64,000 bases of DNA from Roseiarcus fermentans (GCF_003315135.1 NZ_QNRK01000009.1:49997-113996), one strand, 5' to 3'; positions 43,867 to 53,281 are shown, numbered from the stretch's first letter. Numbers and translations are program-made. Notes: a model not told the origin generated them from the letters alone.

Positions 43867-44469
43867 CTACTCGACCGGCGTCAGCTTTTCCTTTCCGACG
43901 CTGGCGAGCACGCCGGTGTGGACGTCGAACAGGTAGCCCTGCAACACGAGCCGGCCCGCCGCGACCGCCTCGGCGATCCAGGGGAAGGTCATCAGGTTGG
44001 CGAGCGACAGGCGGACGACCTCGGCCTCGATCCGCGACTGCCGGCCTTCCTGCGCCTCTCCCGCCGCCTCGACCGCTGGGCGGCCGATCTCGACCCAGGC
44101 GGCGATGAAGTCGCGCGCCTGCGGCGGCGGTCCGAACGCCATCGCCCGCACGCCCCCGCATTGTCCGTGCCCGACCACGACGAGCCGGGCGACCTTGAGC
44201 ACCTTCACCCCGAACTCGAGCGCGGCGCTGGTGCCGTGATAGCCGACGTCGGGGGAATAGGGCGGCACCAGCGCCGCCACGTTGCGGACAACGAACAGTT
44301 CGCCGGGCACGGCTGCAAAAATGGTCTGGGGATCGACGCGCGAATCCGAACAGGCGATCACCATCGTCTCGGGACTCTGGCCCCAGTGCGCGAGCGCCTC
44401 GTAACGCGCCCGCTCCGTCGGCCAGATCTCCGCGCGGAATTTTCGGTAGCCTTCGATCAGGGGGTCCAT
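43867..44469 (-). CDS. Beta-carbonic anhydrase
   Basis: The 200-residue zinc enzyme has CSDSRVDP (Cys40, Asp42, Arg44) and HGQCGG (His101, Cys104), the complete beta-class zinc set, plus FVVRNVAALVPPY. It interconverts CO2 and bicarbonate. The length fits the bacterial type. Start MDPLIEGYRKF is the first Met of the conserved region. Confidence 0.92.
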   Translation of the reverse strand: MDPLIEGYRKFRAEIWPTERARYEALAHWGQSPETMVIACSDSRVDPQTIFAAVPGELFVVRNVAALVPPYSPDVGYHGTSAALEFGVKVLKVARLVVVGHGQCGGVRAMAFGPPPQARDFIAAWVEIGRPAVEAAGEAQEGRQSRIEAEVVRLSLANLMTFPWIAEAVAAGRLVLQGYLFDVHTGVLASVGKEKLTPVE

Positions 44470-44650
44470 CGTGGCTCTCGCAGGGCGCGCCAGGCGCCTG
44501 TCGCACTGCGATACGACGCCCTGCCGCCGCTGGCAATCGCCGCCTAAGTCGCAGCCCCGTGGCGCCGGCGTGGTTTCCGGACGATGATCGCAGCGCGAAT
44601 CGCGCCGGGGGCGCCCGCGCGATGCGAGGACGCGAAAGGGAGAGCCGACC

Positions 44651-46093
44651 ATGGCGCGCGACGCGCCGCCGAGCCTCGACCAGTTGATCGGCCTCGGCGC
44701 GCGGCGCCTCGCCGAACTCGCGCTCGACGAGGCCGGGAGCAACGCCGCGTTCCGACAGCGCCTCGCCGCCGCGATCGCGGCCGCCCGCGGGCCCGCGGCG
44801 GTGGCGGCGATCGTCGACCGGCGCCTCGCCGCGCTCGAGAAAGGCCGCTCCACGATCGCCGCGGCGCGCCGGCGCGCCTTCGTCGAGGACCTGTCCGCGA
44901 CGCTGAAGATCATCGCCGACGACCTCGCCGGCGCGGACCCGGCGAGCGCGGTCGAGCGCCTGCTGCGGCTGCTGGCCGCCGCCGACGGCGCCCTCGCCCG
45001 CGCCGGCGACGAGGCGGCCGGCGTGTTTTCCGCCGCTGCCGCGGCCCTGCCCGCGCTGCTGGCGCGTCTGCCCGGCGACGACGGCGGCGCGCTCGCCGAC
45101 GGCCTCTACGCGCTGGCTGCGGATTCGCGCTCGGCCTTCGTCCTCCGCGCGGCGGCGGACATTCTCGCCGCCGCTCCCGCCGCCACGGTCGCCGCCCTCG
45201 ACGCCCGCCTCGCCGAGGGCGTCCTTGCGCTCGGGCCGCTCGCGGGCGACCCGCCCAACTGGAGCCTGAGGGCGCGGGCGCGCCGCCTGATCGAACTGCG
45301 CCAGCGCATCGCCGACCGGCGCGGCGACGTCGACGCCTATATCGCGCTCGCGACGGCGCTGCCCGGGGAGGGTCCCGACGTCGCCGCGATCGGCGAGCGG
45401 CTGGTCGGCGCCGGCCGCGCCGCCGAGGCGCTCGCCTGGCTGCGGCGCTCCGCCCCGCCCTCGATCAAGCGGCTGTCGCTGGCCGACCTGCACGTCGGGC
45501 TGCCGCCGCGCGACCCCGCCGCCGACCGCAGGGCCCACGTCGAGATCGCGGCGCTCGAGGCGCTGGGGGACAACGCGGCGGCGCAAGCGCTGCGCTGGCG
45601 CCTGTTCACGGAAACGCTCGACGCGGACATCCTGCGCGAGCAGGTCGCAAGGCTGCCCGACTTCGAAGATGTCGAGGCGCTGGACGCGGCCTTCGCCGCG
45701 GTCTTCGCCTCGCCCATGATCGCCGCCGCCTTGCGCTTTTTCCTGCAATGGCCGCGCCTGGATCTCGCGGAGCGTCTCGTCGTCGAGCGGCGCACGGAAT
45801 GGGACGGGCGGCGGTGCGAGGCGCTCGCGCCCGCCGCCGACGCGCTGGAATCGAGGCATCCCCTCGCCGCGGTCGTCCTCTATCGGGCGCTGCTCGACGC
45901 GATCCTCGATCGCGGCCTGTCCCTCGCCTACGGGCGCGCGGCGCGCTATTACGCGGCGCTCCAGGGATTGGAGGCGCGCGAGGCGCCCGGCTGGCCGATC
46001 GAGCCCCACCGCCATTACCGCGCCGAACTGCGCCGCCGCCACGGCCGCAAGCTCGGGTTCTGGAGCCGGGTCGAGGCGGCGGGGGCGACGTAG
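44651..46093 (+). CDS. DUF6880-like all-helical protein
   Basis: The 480-residue protein is Ala/Arg/Leu-rich and appears to be built of helical repeats. It starts LDQLIGLGARRLAELALDEA and ends HYRAELRRRHGRKLGFWSRV. This resembles the DUF6880 family of alpha-helical solenoids, from memory only. It has no catalytic motif, signal or membrane segment. Function is unknown; protein-protein scaffolding is possible. The carbonic anhydrase gene is divergent, 181 bp away. Confidence 0.6.
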   Translation: MARDAPPSLDQLIGLGARRLAELALDEAGSNAAFRQRLAAAIAAARGPAAVAAIVDRRLAALEKGRSTIAAARRRAFVEDLSATLKIIADDLAGADPASAVERLLRLLAAADGALARAGDEAAGVFSAAAAALPALLARLPGDDGGALADGLYALAADSRSAFVLRAAADILAAAPAATVAALDARLAEGVLALGPLAGDPPNWSLRARARRLIELRQRIADRRGDVDAYIALATALPGEGPDVAAIGERLVGAGRAAEALAWLRRSAPPSIKRLSLADLHVGLPPRDPAADRRAHVEIAALEALGDNAAAQALRWRLFTETLDADILREQVARLPDFEDVEALDAAFAAVFASPMIAAALRFFLQWPRLDLAERLVVERRTEWDGRRCEALAPAADALESRHPLAAVVLYRALLDAILDRGLSLAYGRAARYYAALQGLEAREAPGWPIEPHRHYRAELRRRHGRKLGFWSRVEAAGAT

Positions 46094-46159
46094 CGCATTG
46101 CGCCGGCGTCGCGCGAGATCTATCTTACCCTGCGTCTTACTTGTTCGGGGACCTGAGCC

Positions 46160-46450
46160 ATGGCGAAAGCCGAGAGCCCGACGACACGGGTGTCGACGAA
46201 GGGCCAGATCGTGCTGCCCAAGGCGATCCGCGACCGGCGCGGCTGGGTCGCGGGCGACGAACTCGTGATCGAGGAGCGGCCCGAGGGCGTGCTCCTGCGC
46301 ACGGCGCCGAAGGAGACCCCCACGCGGTTCGAGGATGTCGCGGGTTCTCTGGGACCGTTCCCACGGACTGTTTCGATCGAGGAGATGCATCAGGCGGTGC
46401 TCGACGAAGCGGTGCGCCGCTTCCGCAAGGCGGTCGATGATCGCGATTGA
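46160..46450 (+). CDS. vapB: AbrB-type antitoxin (VapB-like)
   Basis: The 96-residue protein has an N-terminal swapped-hairpin AbrB DNA-binding domain (TTRVSTKGQIVLPKAIRDRR; GDELVIEERPEGVLLR) and a C-terminal segment (SIEEMHQAVLDEAVRRFRK) that would wrap the toxin. It neutralises the PIN toxin and represses the operon. Its last 14 bases overlap the toxin gene. Confidence 0.9.
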   Translation: MAKAESPTTRVSTKGQIVLPKAIRDRRGWVAGDELVIEERPEGVLLRTAPKETPTRFEDVAGSLGPFPRTVSIEEMHQAVLDEAVRRFRKAVDDRD

Positions 46451-46826
46451 TACGAACGTCGTCGTTCGCTACCTGACCTCCGACGACCCCGGGCAATTCC
46501 GGCGGGCAAAGGCGCTCGTCGAGGGCGGACCTGTTTTCCTCTGTACGACCGTACTTCTCGAAGTCGAATGGGTTCTCCGCTCCCTCTACCGCCTCGAACG
46601 TCCGGTCGTTCTGCGCGCCCTCGCTTCATTCGTCCGGTTGCCGACGGTCAGGCTCGAAGCCGCCGCCGTTGCCCGGCAGGCGCTCGACTGGGCAGAGCAA
46701 GGCATGGACTTTGCCGACGCGTTGCATCTGGCGAGTTCGACCGCGGCCGAGACGTTCGCCACCTTCGATCGCGCTCTGGCGCGGGCCGCGGCCCGGATCG
46801 GGGCGCCGCCGGTGCGCGCGCCGTAG
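46437..46826 (+). CDS. vapC: PIN-domain RNase toxin (VapC-like)
   Basis: The 129-residue PIN protein has the acidic metal sites: Asp5 (IAIDTN), Glu42/44 (LLEVEW), Asp91/94 (DFADALH) and Asp111 (TFDRAL). VapC toxins cleave specific RNAs, often initiator tRNA or rRNA loops. The start ATG lies inside the antitoxin gene, so the pair is translationally coupled. Confidence 0.9.
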   Translation: MIAIDTNVVVRYLTSDDPGQFRRAKALVEGGPVFLCTTVLLEVEWVLRSLYRLERPVVLRALASFVRLPTVRLEAAAVARQALDWAEQGMDFADALHLASSTAAETFATFDRALARAAARIGAPPVRAP

Positions 46827-46901
46827 CGCGGGCGAGCGCCCTATCCTCGCGCGCCCGGCGCGGCTAAGATTCCCAAGACTTTAAGCGGAGGGACACGGCC
46901 C

Positions 46902-47750
46902 ATGGGCGCATTGAGCGGTAAGGTCGCCATCGTCACCGGCGCGACCAGCGGCATCGGCGAACGGATCGCCGAGGCATTCGTCGAGGAAGGGGCGCAGGTG
47001 GTCGCCGCCGCCCGGCGCAAGGCGGAGGGCGCGGCGCTGGCCGAGCGGCTCGGGCTGCATTTCGTCCGCGCCGACGTCGCCAACGAGGCCGAGGTGGCGG
47101 CCATGGTCGCCGCCGCGGTCGGGCGGTTCGGCCGCGTCGACTGCCTCGTCAACAACGCCGGCTCGCCGCAGCCGATCGTCGGGATCGCCGACACCGACGC
47201 AGCCGTGTTCGACCGGGTCATGGCCGTCAACGTGCGCGGCGTCTTCCTCGGCATGAAGCACGTCGCGCCGCTGATGATCGGCCAGAAATCCGGCAGCATC
47301 ATCAACGTCGCCAGCATCGCCGGCCACCGCGGCGGCGTCTCCGCGCACGTCTACTCGGCATCGAAGGGCGCGGTGCTGGCGCTGACCCGTTCGGTGGCGA
47401 TGGAGCTCGGCGAACACGGCGTCCGGGTCAACAGCCTGTCGCCCGGCGCGATCGTCACCGGCATCTTCGCCAAGGGCGCCGGCGTCGAGGGAACCCGGGC
47501 CGACGCCGTCACCGGCGTGGTGAAGGCGCTGTTCGCCCACATCCAGCCGATCCCGCGCGCAGGGCTGCCCGAGGACATCGCGCGCGCCGCCGTGTTTCTG
47601 GCGAGCGACGGGGCGAGCTTCGTCACCGGCCAGGACCTGATCGTCGACGGCGGCATGACCGCGACCACGCGCGGATGGTCGGAAATGACGAGGATGCGGG
47701 GCGAACTCGGAATGCGGCTGCGCAAGGCGGCCGAGGAGGCCGGCGGCTGA
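46902..47750 (+). CDS. SDR family oxidoreductase
   Basis: The 282-residue SDR has TGATSGIGERIAEAFVEEG, LVNNAGSP, and Ser-Tyr-Lys in NVASIAGHRGGVS...YSASKGAV, with DLIVDGGMTATT near the C-terminus. Residues 180-220 are longer than in a minimal SDR and may cap the substrate pocket. It has no adjacent regulator, unlike the other SDRs in the window. Substrate unknown. Confidence 0.87.
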   Translation: MGALSGKVAIVTGATSGIGERIAEAFVEEGAQVVAAARRKAEGAALAERLGLHFVRADVANEAEVAAMVAAAVGRFGRVDCLVNNAGSPQPIVGIADTDAAVFDRVMAVNVRGVFLGMKHVAPLMIGQKSGSIINVASIAGHRGGVSAHVYSASKGAVLALTRSVAMELGEHGVRVNSLSPGAIVTGIFAKGAGVEGTRADAVTGVVKALFAHIQPIPRAGLPEDIARAAVFLASDGASFVTGQDLIVDGGMTATTRGWSEMTRMRGELGMRLRKAAEEAGG

Positions 47751-48060
47751 CCGGACCGCCGGCGGCGTCCCGCCCTCCCGAGCGCCGCCCGTGACGCCCG
47801 GCGCGGTCGCACGGCTCCCGCGGTCCTGCTGTCGCCAACTGGACGGAGCGCCCTCGGGAGGGGCGGCGTCTCGCCGCCCGGGCGCGCGGGACGCGCGCCC
47901 TCCCAAGCACCGCCCGTGACCGGGAGACGCGCGCCCTCCCAGGCGCCGCCCGTGACGCCCGGCTCGAAAGCGGTCGGCCAAGTTGACAAGCCGGCGTCGC
48001 CGCCGCGACAGTCGCGGGCCGCGGTCGCGTCCCCGTCGCGGCGATTGACGAAGCAAGCCC
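47751..48060. repeat. Palindrome-rich spacer before the antiporter gene
   Basis: Bases 47840-47960 contain overlapping copies of the GGGAGGGGCGGCG...CGCCGCCC and GCGCGCCCTCCCA type of GC palindrome, separated by CGCCCGTGAC. The same elements recur at 62660-62730 and 63190-63260. No gene is supported in the spacer. Confidence 0.6.
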
Positions 48061-50556
48061 GTGCCCGACATCATTCTCGTTCTGGCGGTGTTCGCCGCCC
48101 TGCTGGTCCTGGTGGCGCTGAGCCAGCCGGTCGCCGAGCGGCTGCGGCTGGCGCCGGTCGTGCTGCTCGCCGCGATCGGCGCCGCGATCGGGGCGGCGTC
48201 GGAATTGCTCACCCACGCCCATCTCTCGGAGCGGGCGAGCGCGGTCGTCACCCTGTTCGCCGATCTGCCGCTCGGCTCGGAAACGTTCATCTACGTCTTC
48301 CTGCCGCTGCTGATCTTCGAGGCGGCGCTGACCAGCGACGTGCGGCGGATTCTCGCCGACGCCGCTCCGATCCTCCTCCTCGCGGTGATCGCGACGCTGG
48401 TCGCCGCGGCGATCGTCGGGCTCGCGCTGTGGCCGGTCGCCGGCCAGCCGCTGGTGGTCTGCCTGCTGCTCGGGGCGGTGGTCTCGACCACCGACCCGGC
48501 GGCGGTGATCGCCATCTTCCGCGACGTCGGGGCGCCCGCGCGGCTGACGCGGCTGGTCGAGGGCGAGTCGCTCCTGAACGACGCCTCCGCCATTCTCGCC
48601 TACACCGTGCTGCTCGGCATCATCGTCGACGGGCGCGAGCCGCATCTGGGCGACGGCGCGATCGAGTTCGCCGTGTCGTTCTTCGGCGGGGCCGCGTTCG
48701 GGTTCGCGGCCGGGCGGCTGATGCTGACGCTGGTCCGCCTGACGCGCGACAATCCCCAGGCCGAGGCGACGCTGACGCTGGCGCTGGCCTATCTGTCCTA
48801 CATCGTGGCGGACCGCTTTTTCCACATCTCCGGGGTGGTGGCGACGCTGGCCGCCGGCATGACCGTCAGCGCCTTCGGGCGCGCCCAGATCGACCCGCGC
48901 AACTGGTCGTTCATCACCGGGGTCTGGACCCAGGTGGCGTTCTGGGCGCATTCGCTGGTCTTCCTCTTGGCCTCCATCCTGGTGCCCAAGCTCTTGATCG
49001 ACCTGCAGGCGCACGACATCGTGCTGGTGGCGACGCTGGTCGTGGCGGCGTTCGTGGCGCGGCTCGCGGTGCTGTTCGGCCTCATCCCGCTGCTCAGCCT
49101 CGCGCGGCTGACCAAGCCGATCAGCACCGCCTACAAGCTGGCGATCGCGTGGGGAGGCTTGCGCGGCGCGCTGACGCTGGTGCTCGCGCTCTCGGTCACG
49201 GAAAATCCGGCCGTGCCGCCGTCGGTGCAGCGGTTCGTCGCGGTGCTGGCGACCGGCCTCGTGTTCTTCACCCTGCTCGTCAACGGCACGACGCTTCGCC
49301 TCCTGATCCGCGCGCTCGGGCTCGACCGGCTGTCGCCCGCCGACCAGGTGCTGCGCGACCGGGTGCTCGAGGCGTCCTACGCCGACGCCTCCACGCTCAT
49401 TCGCCAGTCCGCCTCCGAGCACGGGCTCGATCAGGCGGCGACGGCGCGCGCGCTCGCGCCCTACGACGTGGCGATGAACGAGGCCGCGGCGCGCCGGGCG
49501 GTGCGCGGGGTCGCGCTCACCGACCACGAGCGCGTCGCGGTGTCGCTGATGGCGCTGGGCGCCCAGGAGCGGACGCTGGTGCTGCAGACGCTGTCGGCGC
49601 GGACCGCGTCGCCCGCGGTGGTGCAGGCGCTGATGCGCAGCGCCGACGCGATGGTGGAAGGGGCGCGCGCCGACGGGCGCCTCGGCTACAAGCGCGCGGC
49701 CGAAGCGGGCCTCGGCTTTCCGCTGTCGTTCCGCTTCGCCTATTTTCTCCATCGCCGGTTCGGCGTGCGCCGCTTTCTCGCCGACCGGCTCGGCGAGCGG
49801 TTCGAGTGGCTCTTGACGATGCGCCTCGTGATCCAGGAACTGGCGAGCGACGCCTCGAAGCGCTCGCGGGCGATCTTCGGCGAACGGCTCGACGCGGTGG
49901 TCGACAAGATGCTCGCCGACCGGCTCGACCGCATCAAGGTCGGGCTCGACGCGCTCCACCTCCAGTATCCCGACTACGCCGCCGCGCTCGAGGCGCGCTT
50001 CCTGCGCCAGACCGCGATCCGGCGCGAGGTCGGGCGCTACAAGGCGCTCTACGACGAGGGGCTGATCAGCGCGGAGGTGTATCGCGACCTGATCTCGGAC
50101 GTCGAGGGCAAGCGCGACGCGCGCGCCCTGCCCCGCTTCGACATCGGGCTCGACACGCGCGCGCTGATGGCGCGGCTCGACCTGTTCGCCGGGCTCGACA
50201 CCGCCCATCTCGACAGCATCGCCAAGCTCCTCAAGCCGCGTTTCGCGCCGCCGCGCGAGCTGATCGTCAGGAAGGGCGACCGCGGCGACGCGGCGTTCTT
50301 CATCGCCTCCGGCGCGGCCGGGGTCGACCTGCCCCAGGGCCGGGTGATGCTCGGCACCGGCGACGTGTTCGGCGAGATGGCGCTGATCACCGGCGAGCCG
50401 CGCCAGGCCGACGTCCGCGCCCAGACCTACAGCCGGCTCCTGGTGCTGCGCCGCGCCGATTTCCAGAACCTGATGCGCGCCAACCCAGACCTCCGCGCCA
50501 AGTTCAACGCCATCGCCGCGAGCCGCCGGCAGGCCAACCAGTCGGCGAGCGCGTGA
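48061..50556 (+). CDS. CPA1 Na+(K+)/H+ antiporter with cyclic nucleotide-binding domain
   Basis: The 831-residue protein has an N-terminal CPA1 exchanger of about 13 helices. The ion-binding stretch is FIYVFLPLLIFEAALTSDVRR and the paired helix is GAVVSTTDPAAVIAIF; ESLLNDASAI is also present. A helical cytoplasmic region (about 430-690) leads to a C-terminal cNMP-binding domain (FAPPRELIVRKGDRGDAAFF; GDVFGEMALITGEPRQADV). FGEMAL...RQADV matches the phosphate-binding cassette, where Arg contacts the phosphate. Ion exchange may thus be gated by cAMP or cGMP. Starts at GTG 48061. Confidence 0.88.
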   Translation: MPDIILVLAVFAALLVLVALSQPVAERLRLAPVVLLAAIGAAIGAASELLTHAHLSERASAVVTLFADLPLGSETFIYVFLPLLIFEAALTSDVRRILADAAPILLLAVIATLVAAAIVGLALWPVAGQPLVVCLLLGAVVSTTDPAAVIAIFRDVGAPARLTRLVEGESLLNDASAILAYTVLLGIIVDGREPHLGDGAIEFAVSFFGGAAFGFAAGRLMLTLVRLTRDNPQAEATLTLALAYLSYIVADRFFHISGVVATLAAGMTVSAFGRAQIDPRNWSFITGVWTQVAFWAHSLVFLLASILVPKLLIDLQAHDIVLVATLVVAAFVARLAVLFGLIPLLSLARLTKPISTAYKLAIAWGGLRGALTLVLALSVTENPAVPPSVQRFVAVLATGLVFFTLLVNGTTLRLLIRALGLDRLSPADQVLRDRVLEASYADASTLIRQSASEHGLDQAATARALAPYDVAMNEAAARRAVRGVALTDHERVAVSLMALGAQERTLVLQTLSARTASPAVVQALMRSADAMVEGARADGRLGYKRAAEAGLGFPLSFRFAYFLHRRFGVRRFLADRLGERFEWLLTMRLVIQELASDASKRSRAIFGERLDAVVDKMLADRLDRIKVGLDALHLQYPDYAAALEARFLRQTAIRREVGRYKALYDEGLISAEVYRDLISDVEGKRDARALPRFDIGLDTRALMARLDLFAGLDTAHLDSIAKLLKPRFAPPRELIVRKGDRGDAAFFIASGAAGVDLPQGRVMLGTGDVFGEMALITGEPRQADVRAQTYSRLLVLRRADFQNLMRANPDLRAKFNAIAASRRQANQSASA

Positions 50557-50623
50557 GGGGGACGAGGGCTTCGCCACCACCCCGACTCCGCCGCCGCGCC
50601 CCCGACCTGACGCGTTGGATTTT

Positions 50624-50681
50624 GCAAACGGGTGTTCGCATATCGCGAACGCCCGTTAGCATTTGGCGAACCCCCGTTCAC
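50624..50681. promoter_or_regulatory. Three phased dyad operators upstream of the PEP-CTERM gene
   Basis: Three 6-4-6 dyads begin at 50624, 50645 and 50666, exactly 21 bp apart: GCAAAC-GGGT-GTTCGC, GCGAAC-GCCC-GTTAGC and GCGAAC-CCCC-GTTCAC. The period equals two helical turns, placing all three on one face of the DNA. The array ends 51 bp before the -24 element, where an activator array would sit. Confidence 0.75.
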
Positions 50682-50732
50682 AATCCGGCGCCGCCGACGC
50701 AAAAACCTCAACGATTTTGGTCTCTAGGCCTC

Positions 50733-50748
50733 TGGCACGAGAGTTGAC
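50733..50748 (+). promoter_or_regulatory. Near-consensus sigma-54 (-24/-12) promoter
   Basis: TGGCACG-AGAG-TTGAC matches the sigma-54 consensus TGGCACG-N4-TTGCW except that the -12 C is A. It lies 48 bp upstream of the PEP-CTERM start. PEP-CTERM genes in other proteobacteria are known to be under sigma-54 and the PrsK/PrsR two-component system. The overlapping TTGACA could instead be a sigma-70 -35, but no -10 follows at the right distance. Confidence 0.55.
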
Positions 50749-50796
50749 ACGCGTAGACGGCAATTGACCGCGCGTCACTTTCCAACGGGGCTATTC

Positions 50797-51477
50797 ATGA
50801 AAAAACTGACGATTCTCGGCGCCGCATTGGCTGTCGCGCTGGCGTCTTCGGCCAGTGCGCAAGCCGCCCAGGGGCTCGACGGGGCTTATTACCAGTTGAA
50901 CAGCTGGCCGGGTTCGGTCGCCAACAGCGAAAGCCTGATCGCCGCGGCCGGCGGGCCGACGGCGACCTTCATCGCCAACACGATCTGCTTTCCCGATTGC
51001 GGAGGCAGCGTCAGCGACGGCGGCGATCTGGCGTCTTTCCTCGGCGGAAACGCGAGCGCCGTCTCGCCGAACGCGATCTCCTCCCTTGCCGATCATGTCG
51101 TCGTCTTGACCGGGCGGATCGATCTCGTCAGCGGCGAACAGCTCCGCCTCGGGTCGGATGACGGATCGGCCCTCTGGATCAACGGCGCCGAGCTGATCGA
51201 CAACGACGGCGACCACGGATTCAACTGGCAGTCCGGAACCTATTCGGGGCCGAGCGGCTGGCAGACCATCAAGATCCTCCAGTTCGAGGACGGCGGCGCG
51301 ACCGGCCTGAGCGTCGCGACCAACGCCGGCGGCGACTGGAACGGCCTCGGCGGCGCGGCCATCCAGGCCGGCGTTCCCGAGCCGGCGACCTGGGCGATGA
51401 TGGGACTCGGATTCGCGTGTCTCGGGTTTGCCGGATATCGCGGGTCGGGCCGGAGCGCCCGCGCGCTCGTCGTCTGA
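50797..51477 (+). CDS. PEP-CTERM sorting-domain protein
   Basis: The 226-residue protein has a Sec signal (LGAALAVALASSASAQA) and a PA14-like beta region beginning GLDGAYYQLNSWPG. Its C-terminal tail is the PEP-CTERM signal: VPEPATWAMMGLGFACLGF, then a basic end (YRGSGRSAR). Exosortases cleave at this signal and release or anchor the protein at the cell surface, often with exopolysaccharide. No exosortase or EPS gene is in the window. Three phased dyads and a sigma-54-like promoter lie upstream. Confidence 0.88.
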   Translation: MKKLTILGAALAVALASSASAQAAQGLDGAYYQLNSWPGSVANSESLIAAAGGPTATFIANTICFPDCGGSVSDGGDLASFLGGNASAVSPNAISSLADHVVVLTGRIDLVSGEQLRLGSDDGSALWINGAELIDNDGDHGFNWQSGTYSGPSGWQTIKILQFEDGGATGLSVATNAGGDWNGLGGAAIQAGVPEPATWAMMGLGFACLGFAGYRGSGRSARALVV

Positions 51478-51555
51478 CCTCCGACTCTTCGACGTTTCGA
51501 GGGCCGCGCTTCCCGCGCAGCCTCTCCTGTCCGCCCGGGCCGGCCCCGCCGCCGC

Positions 51556-53019
51556 TCAGAAATCCACCGTCGTCCGCACCCCCAGCACGAAAGCGTTGCG
51601 GTTGTTCGGCGCGGTGTAGCCGCCCGGGCACATCACGTATTGCGTGTCGAACTTCAGGTTGAGCCAGCCGGTCGCCTGCCAGCCGTACCAGGCTTCCGTC
51701 GCGTATTCGATGTGCTGCACGTAGCCGGGGCCGAGGCCGAGGACGTTGGCCTGGGCCTGCGCGTTGGCGACGTTCGGGTTGACCTGCGTCCCGCCGACGG
51801 CGACGCCGAAGCCGTCCCTCGCCCGCGACCCGACCCCCTGCTGGAACACGCCGAGCGCGATCTGGGCGTCCTGCGTCGCCGTCCGCCGATCGGCGACGGT
51901 GACGTTGAAAAAGCCGTAGAGGCCGTTCTTCGGGTCGGGATTGGCGGCGTCGTGGACCAGCATCTGCTGCAGATTGGCGGAAAACCCGTAGCGCCCGTGG
52001 CCCGGCTGCGCCGGCAGTCCCGACACCAAGATCGGCTGGCCGTCGACGCTGGTGGCGGCGTTGGGCGCGGCCGAGTTGTTCCACCAGCCGCCGATCGTAT
52101 CGTCGCCGAGGAGCGCGCCGAACTTCGGCTTCCAGCCGAGCTCCACCGGCACGATCAACCCTTGCGAATTGTCGGGAAAACTCGGCCAGAAGGCGACGCT
52201 GGGCTTGGCGCCGAGATAGTCGGGATTGGCGTCGAACACCGCCGCCTTGAGATAGAGGTCCGCGGGAAGATTGACCTTGCCGACCGCCGCCCACTGGCTC
52301 ACCGGCCAGTTGTAGATATAGTCGCCGACGATGTTGCCCGGCGCCGATCCGCAGAACGTCAGGTTGACGAAATTGCAGGAGAACGAGAAGAACTCGTCGC
52401 CGAACGCCAGCCGGCCGACCGACAGTTCGAACCGGTCGTCGAACATCTTTTGCTTATAGGCGAATTCCTCGGTGCGGACGATGTTGCCGCGGCCGTAGAC
52501 TTCGTTCAGCAACTGCAGGGCCGGAATGCCGGCGTCGGCGGCGAGATTGCCGCCCCAACGGTCGACCAGCGTCACCTCGAACGAGCCGCCCGGAAGGCCG
52601 ATGATTTTTTGCAGGTCGAACTTCGCCTGCAAGCCGACCTGCCCGGCTTCCTGGACCGTTTGCCGGACGCCGCCGGAGAGGTTCGCCACCGCCTCGTCGA
52701 CGCCGGTCAGGGTGACGTCGACGCCGAGCGCGCTCAATCGCGGCCGCAGGCCGCCCCAGTCGCCGAACAGATGCGGCTGGGTCCACACGGTCCAGGCGTC
52801 CCGGTCGGCCGTCAGCAGGGGCGCGGGCGTCAGGGCCGGCAGCGTCAGGTCGTCGGCGAGGGCGGCGGGCGGCGCGGCGAGCGCCAGCGCGGCCAGCGCC
52901 GCCCGGGCCGGCAGGCGCCTGACGAGACGGACGGCCGGACCCTGTCCCGGCGATCGGGCGCTCCGCGCGCGCGCCTGCCGACACGATCCGGAACGGACTG
53001 CGCGGCTGTCGAGCGTCAT
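51556..53019 (-). CDS. oprB: Carbohydrate-selective porin, OprB family
   Basis: The 487-residue outer-membrane protein has a signal peptide after a long basic head (AALAALALAAPPAALADD) and the OprB pattern: LFGDWGGLRPRLSALGVDV near 84-102, alternating beta strands, and a C-terminal Phe (RTTVDF). It would allow passive sugar uptake. The first 40 residues are unusually long before the hydrophobic core, so a downstream start is possible. Divergent from kup. Confidence 0.87.
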   Translation of the reverse strand: MTLDSRAVRSGSCRQARARSARSPGQGPAVRLVRRLPARAALAALALAAPPAALADDLTLPALTPAPLLTADRDAWTVWTQPHLFGDWGGLRPRLSALGVDVTLTGVDEAVANLSGGVRQTVQEAGQVGLQAKFDLQKIIGLPGGSFEVTLVDRWGGNLAADAGIPALQLLNEVYGRGNIVRTEEFAYKQKMFDDRFELSVGRLAFGDEFFSFSCNFVNLTFCGSAPGNIVGDYIYNWPVSQWAAVGKVNLPADLYLKAAVFDANPDYLGAKPSVAFWPSFPDNSQGLIVPVELGWKPKFGALLGDDTIGGWWNNSAAPNAATSVDGQPILVSGLPAQPGHGRYGFSANLQQMLVHDAANPDPKNGLYGFFNVTVADRRTATQDAQIALGVFQQGVGSRARDGFGVAVGGTQVNPNVANAQAQANVLGLGPGYVQHIEYATEAWYGWQATGWLNLKFDTQYVMCPGGYTAPNNRNAFVLGVRTTVDF

Positions 53020-53281
53020 GGCGATCTCCCGTCGGCCCGGGGGTCTCTCCGCCCTCGTTTCAGCCTGATGTTGCGACTCGGAACGTGAGCGATGTTCTAC
53101 GCTCGGAGTCGATCTGTAAATAGCGAACTATCTTTGTATTGGCGTCGTCGTTGGACGCGCCGACCCGCCGCCCGTCGGTCCGCGGTTCGCCCCGTGCGTC
53201 AATCGGACGCAAGCGCTTTCGAGGGCGGGCGTTGCCCGACGGCGCGCTCAGGCCGCAAGATCGCGACAAGAGAGCCGGACA

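Noticed and set aside
50744-50772. Sigma-70 promoter using TTGACA upstream of the PEP-CTERM gene
   Set aside because: No -10 element lies 16-18 bp downstream; the overlapping -24/-12 pattern is the better match.
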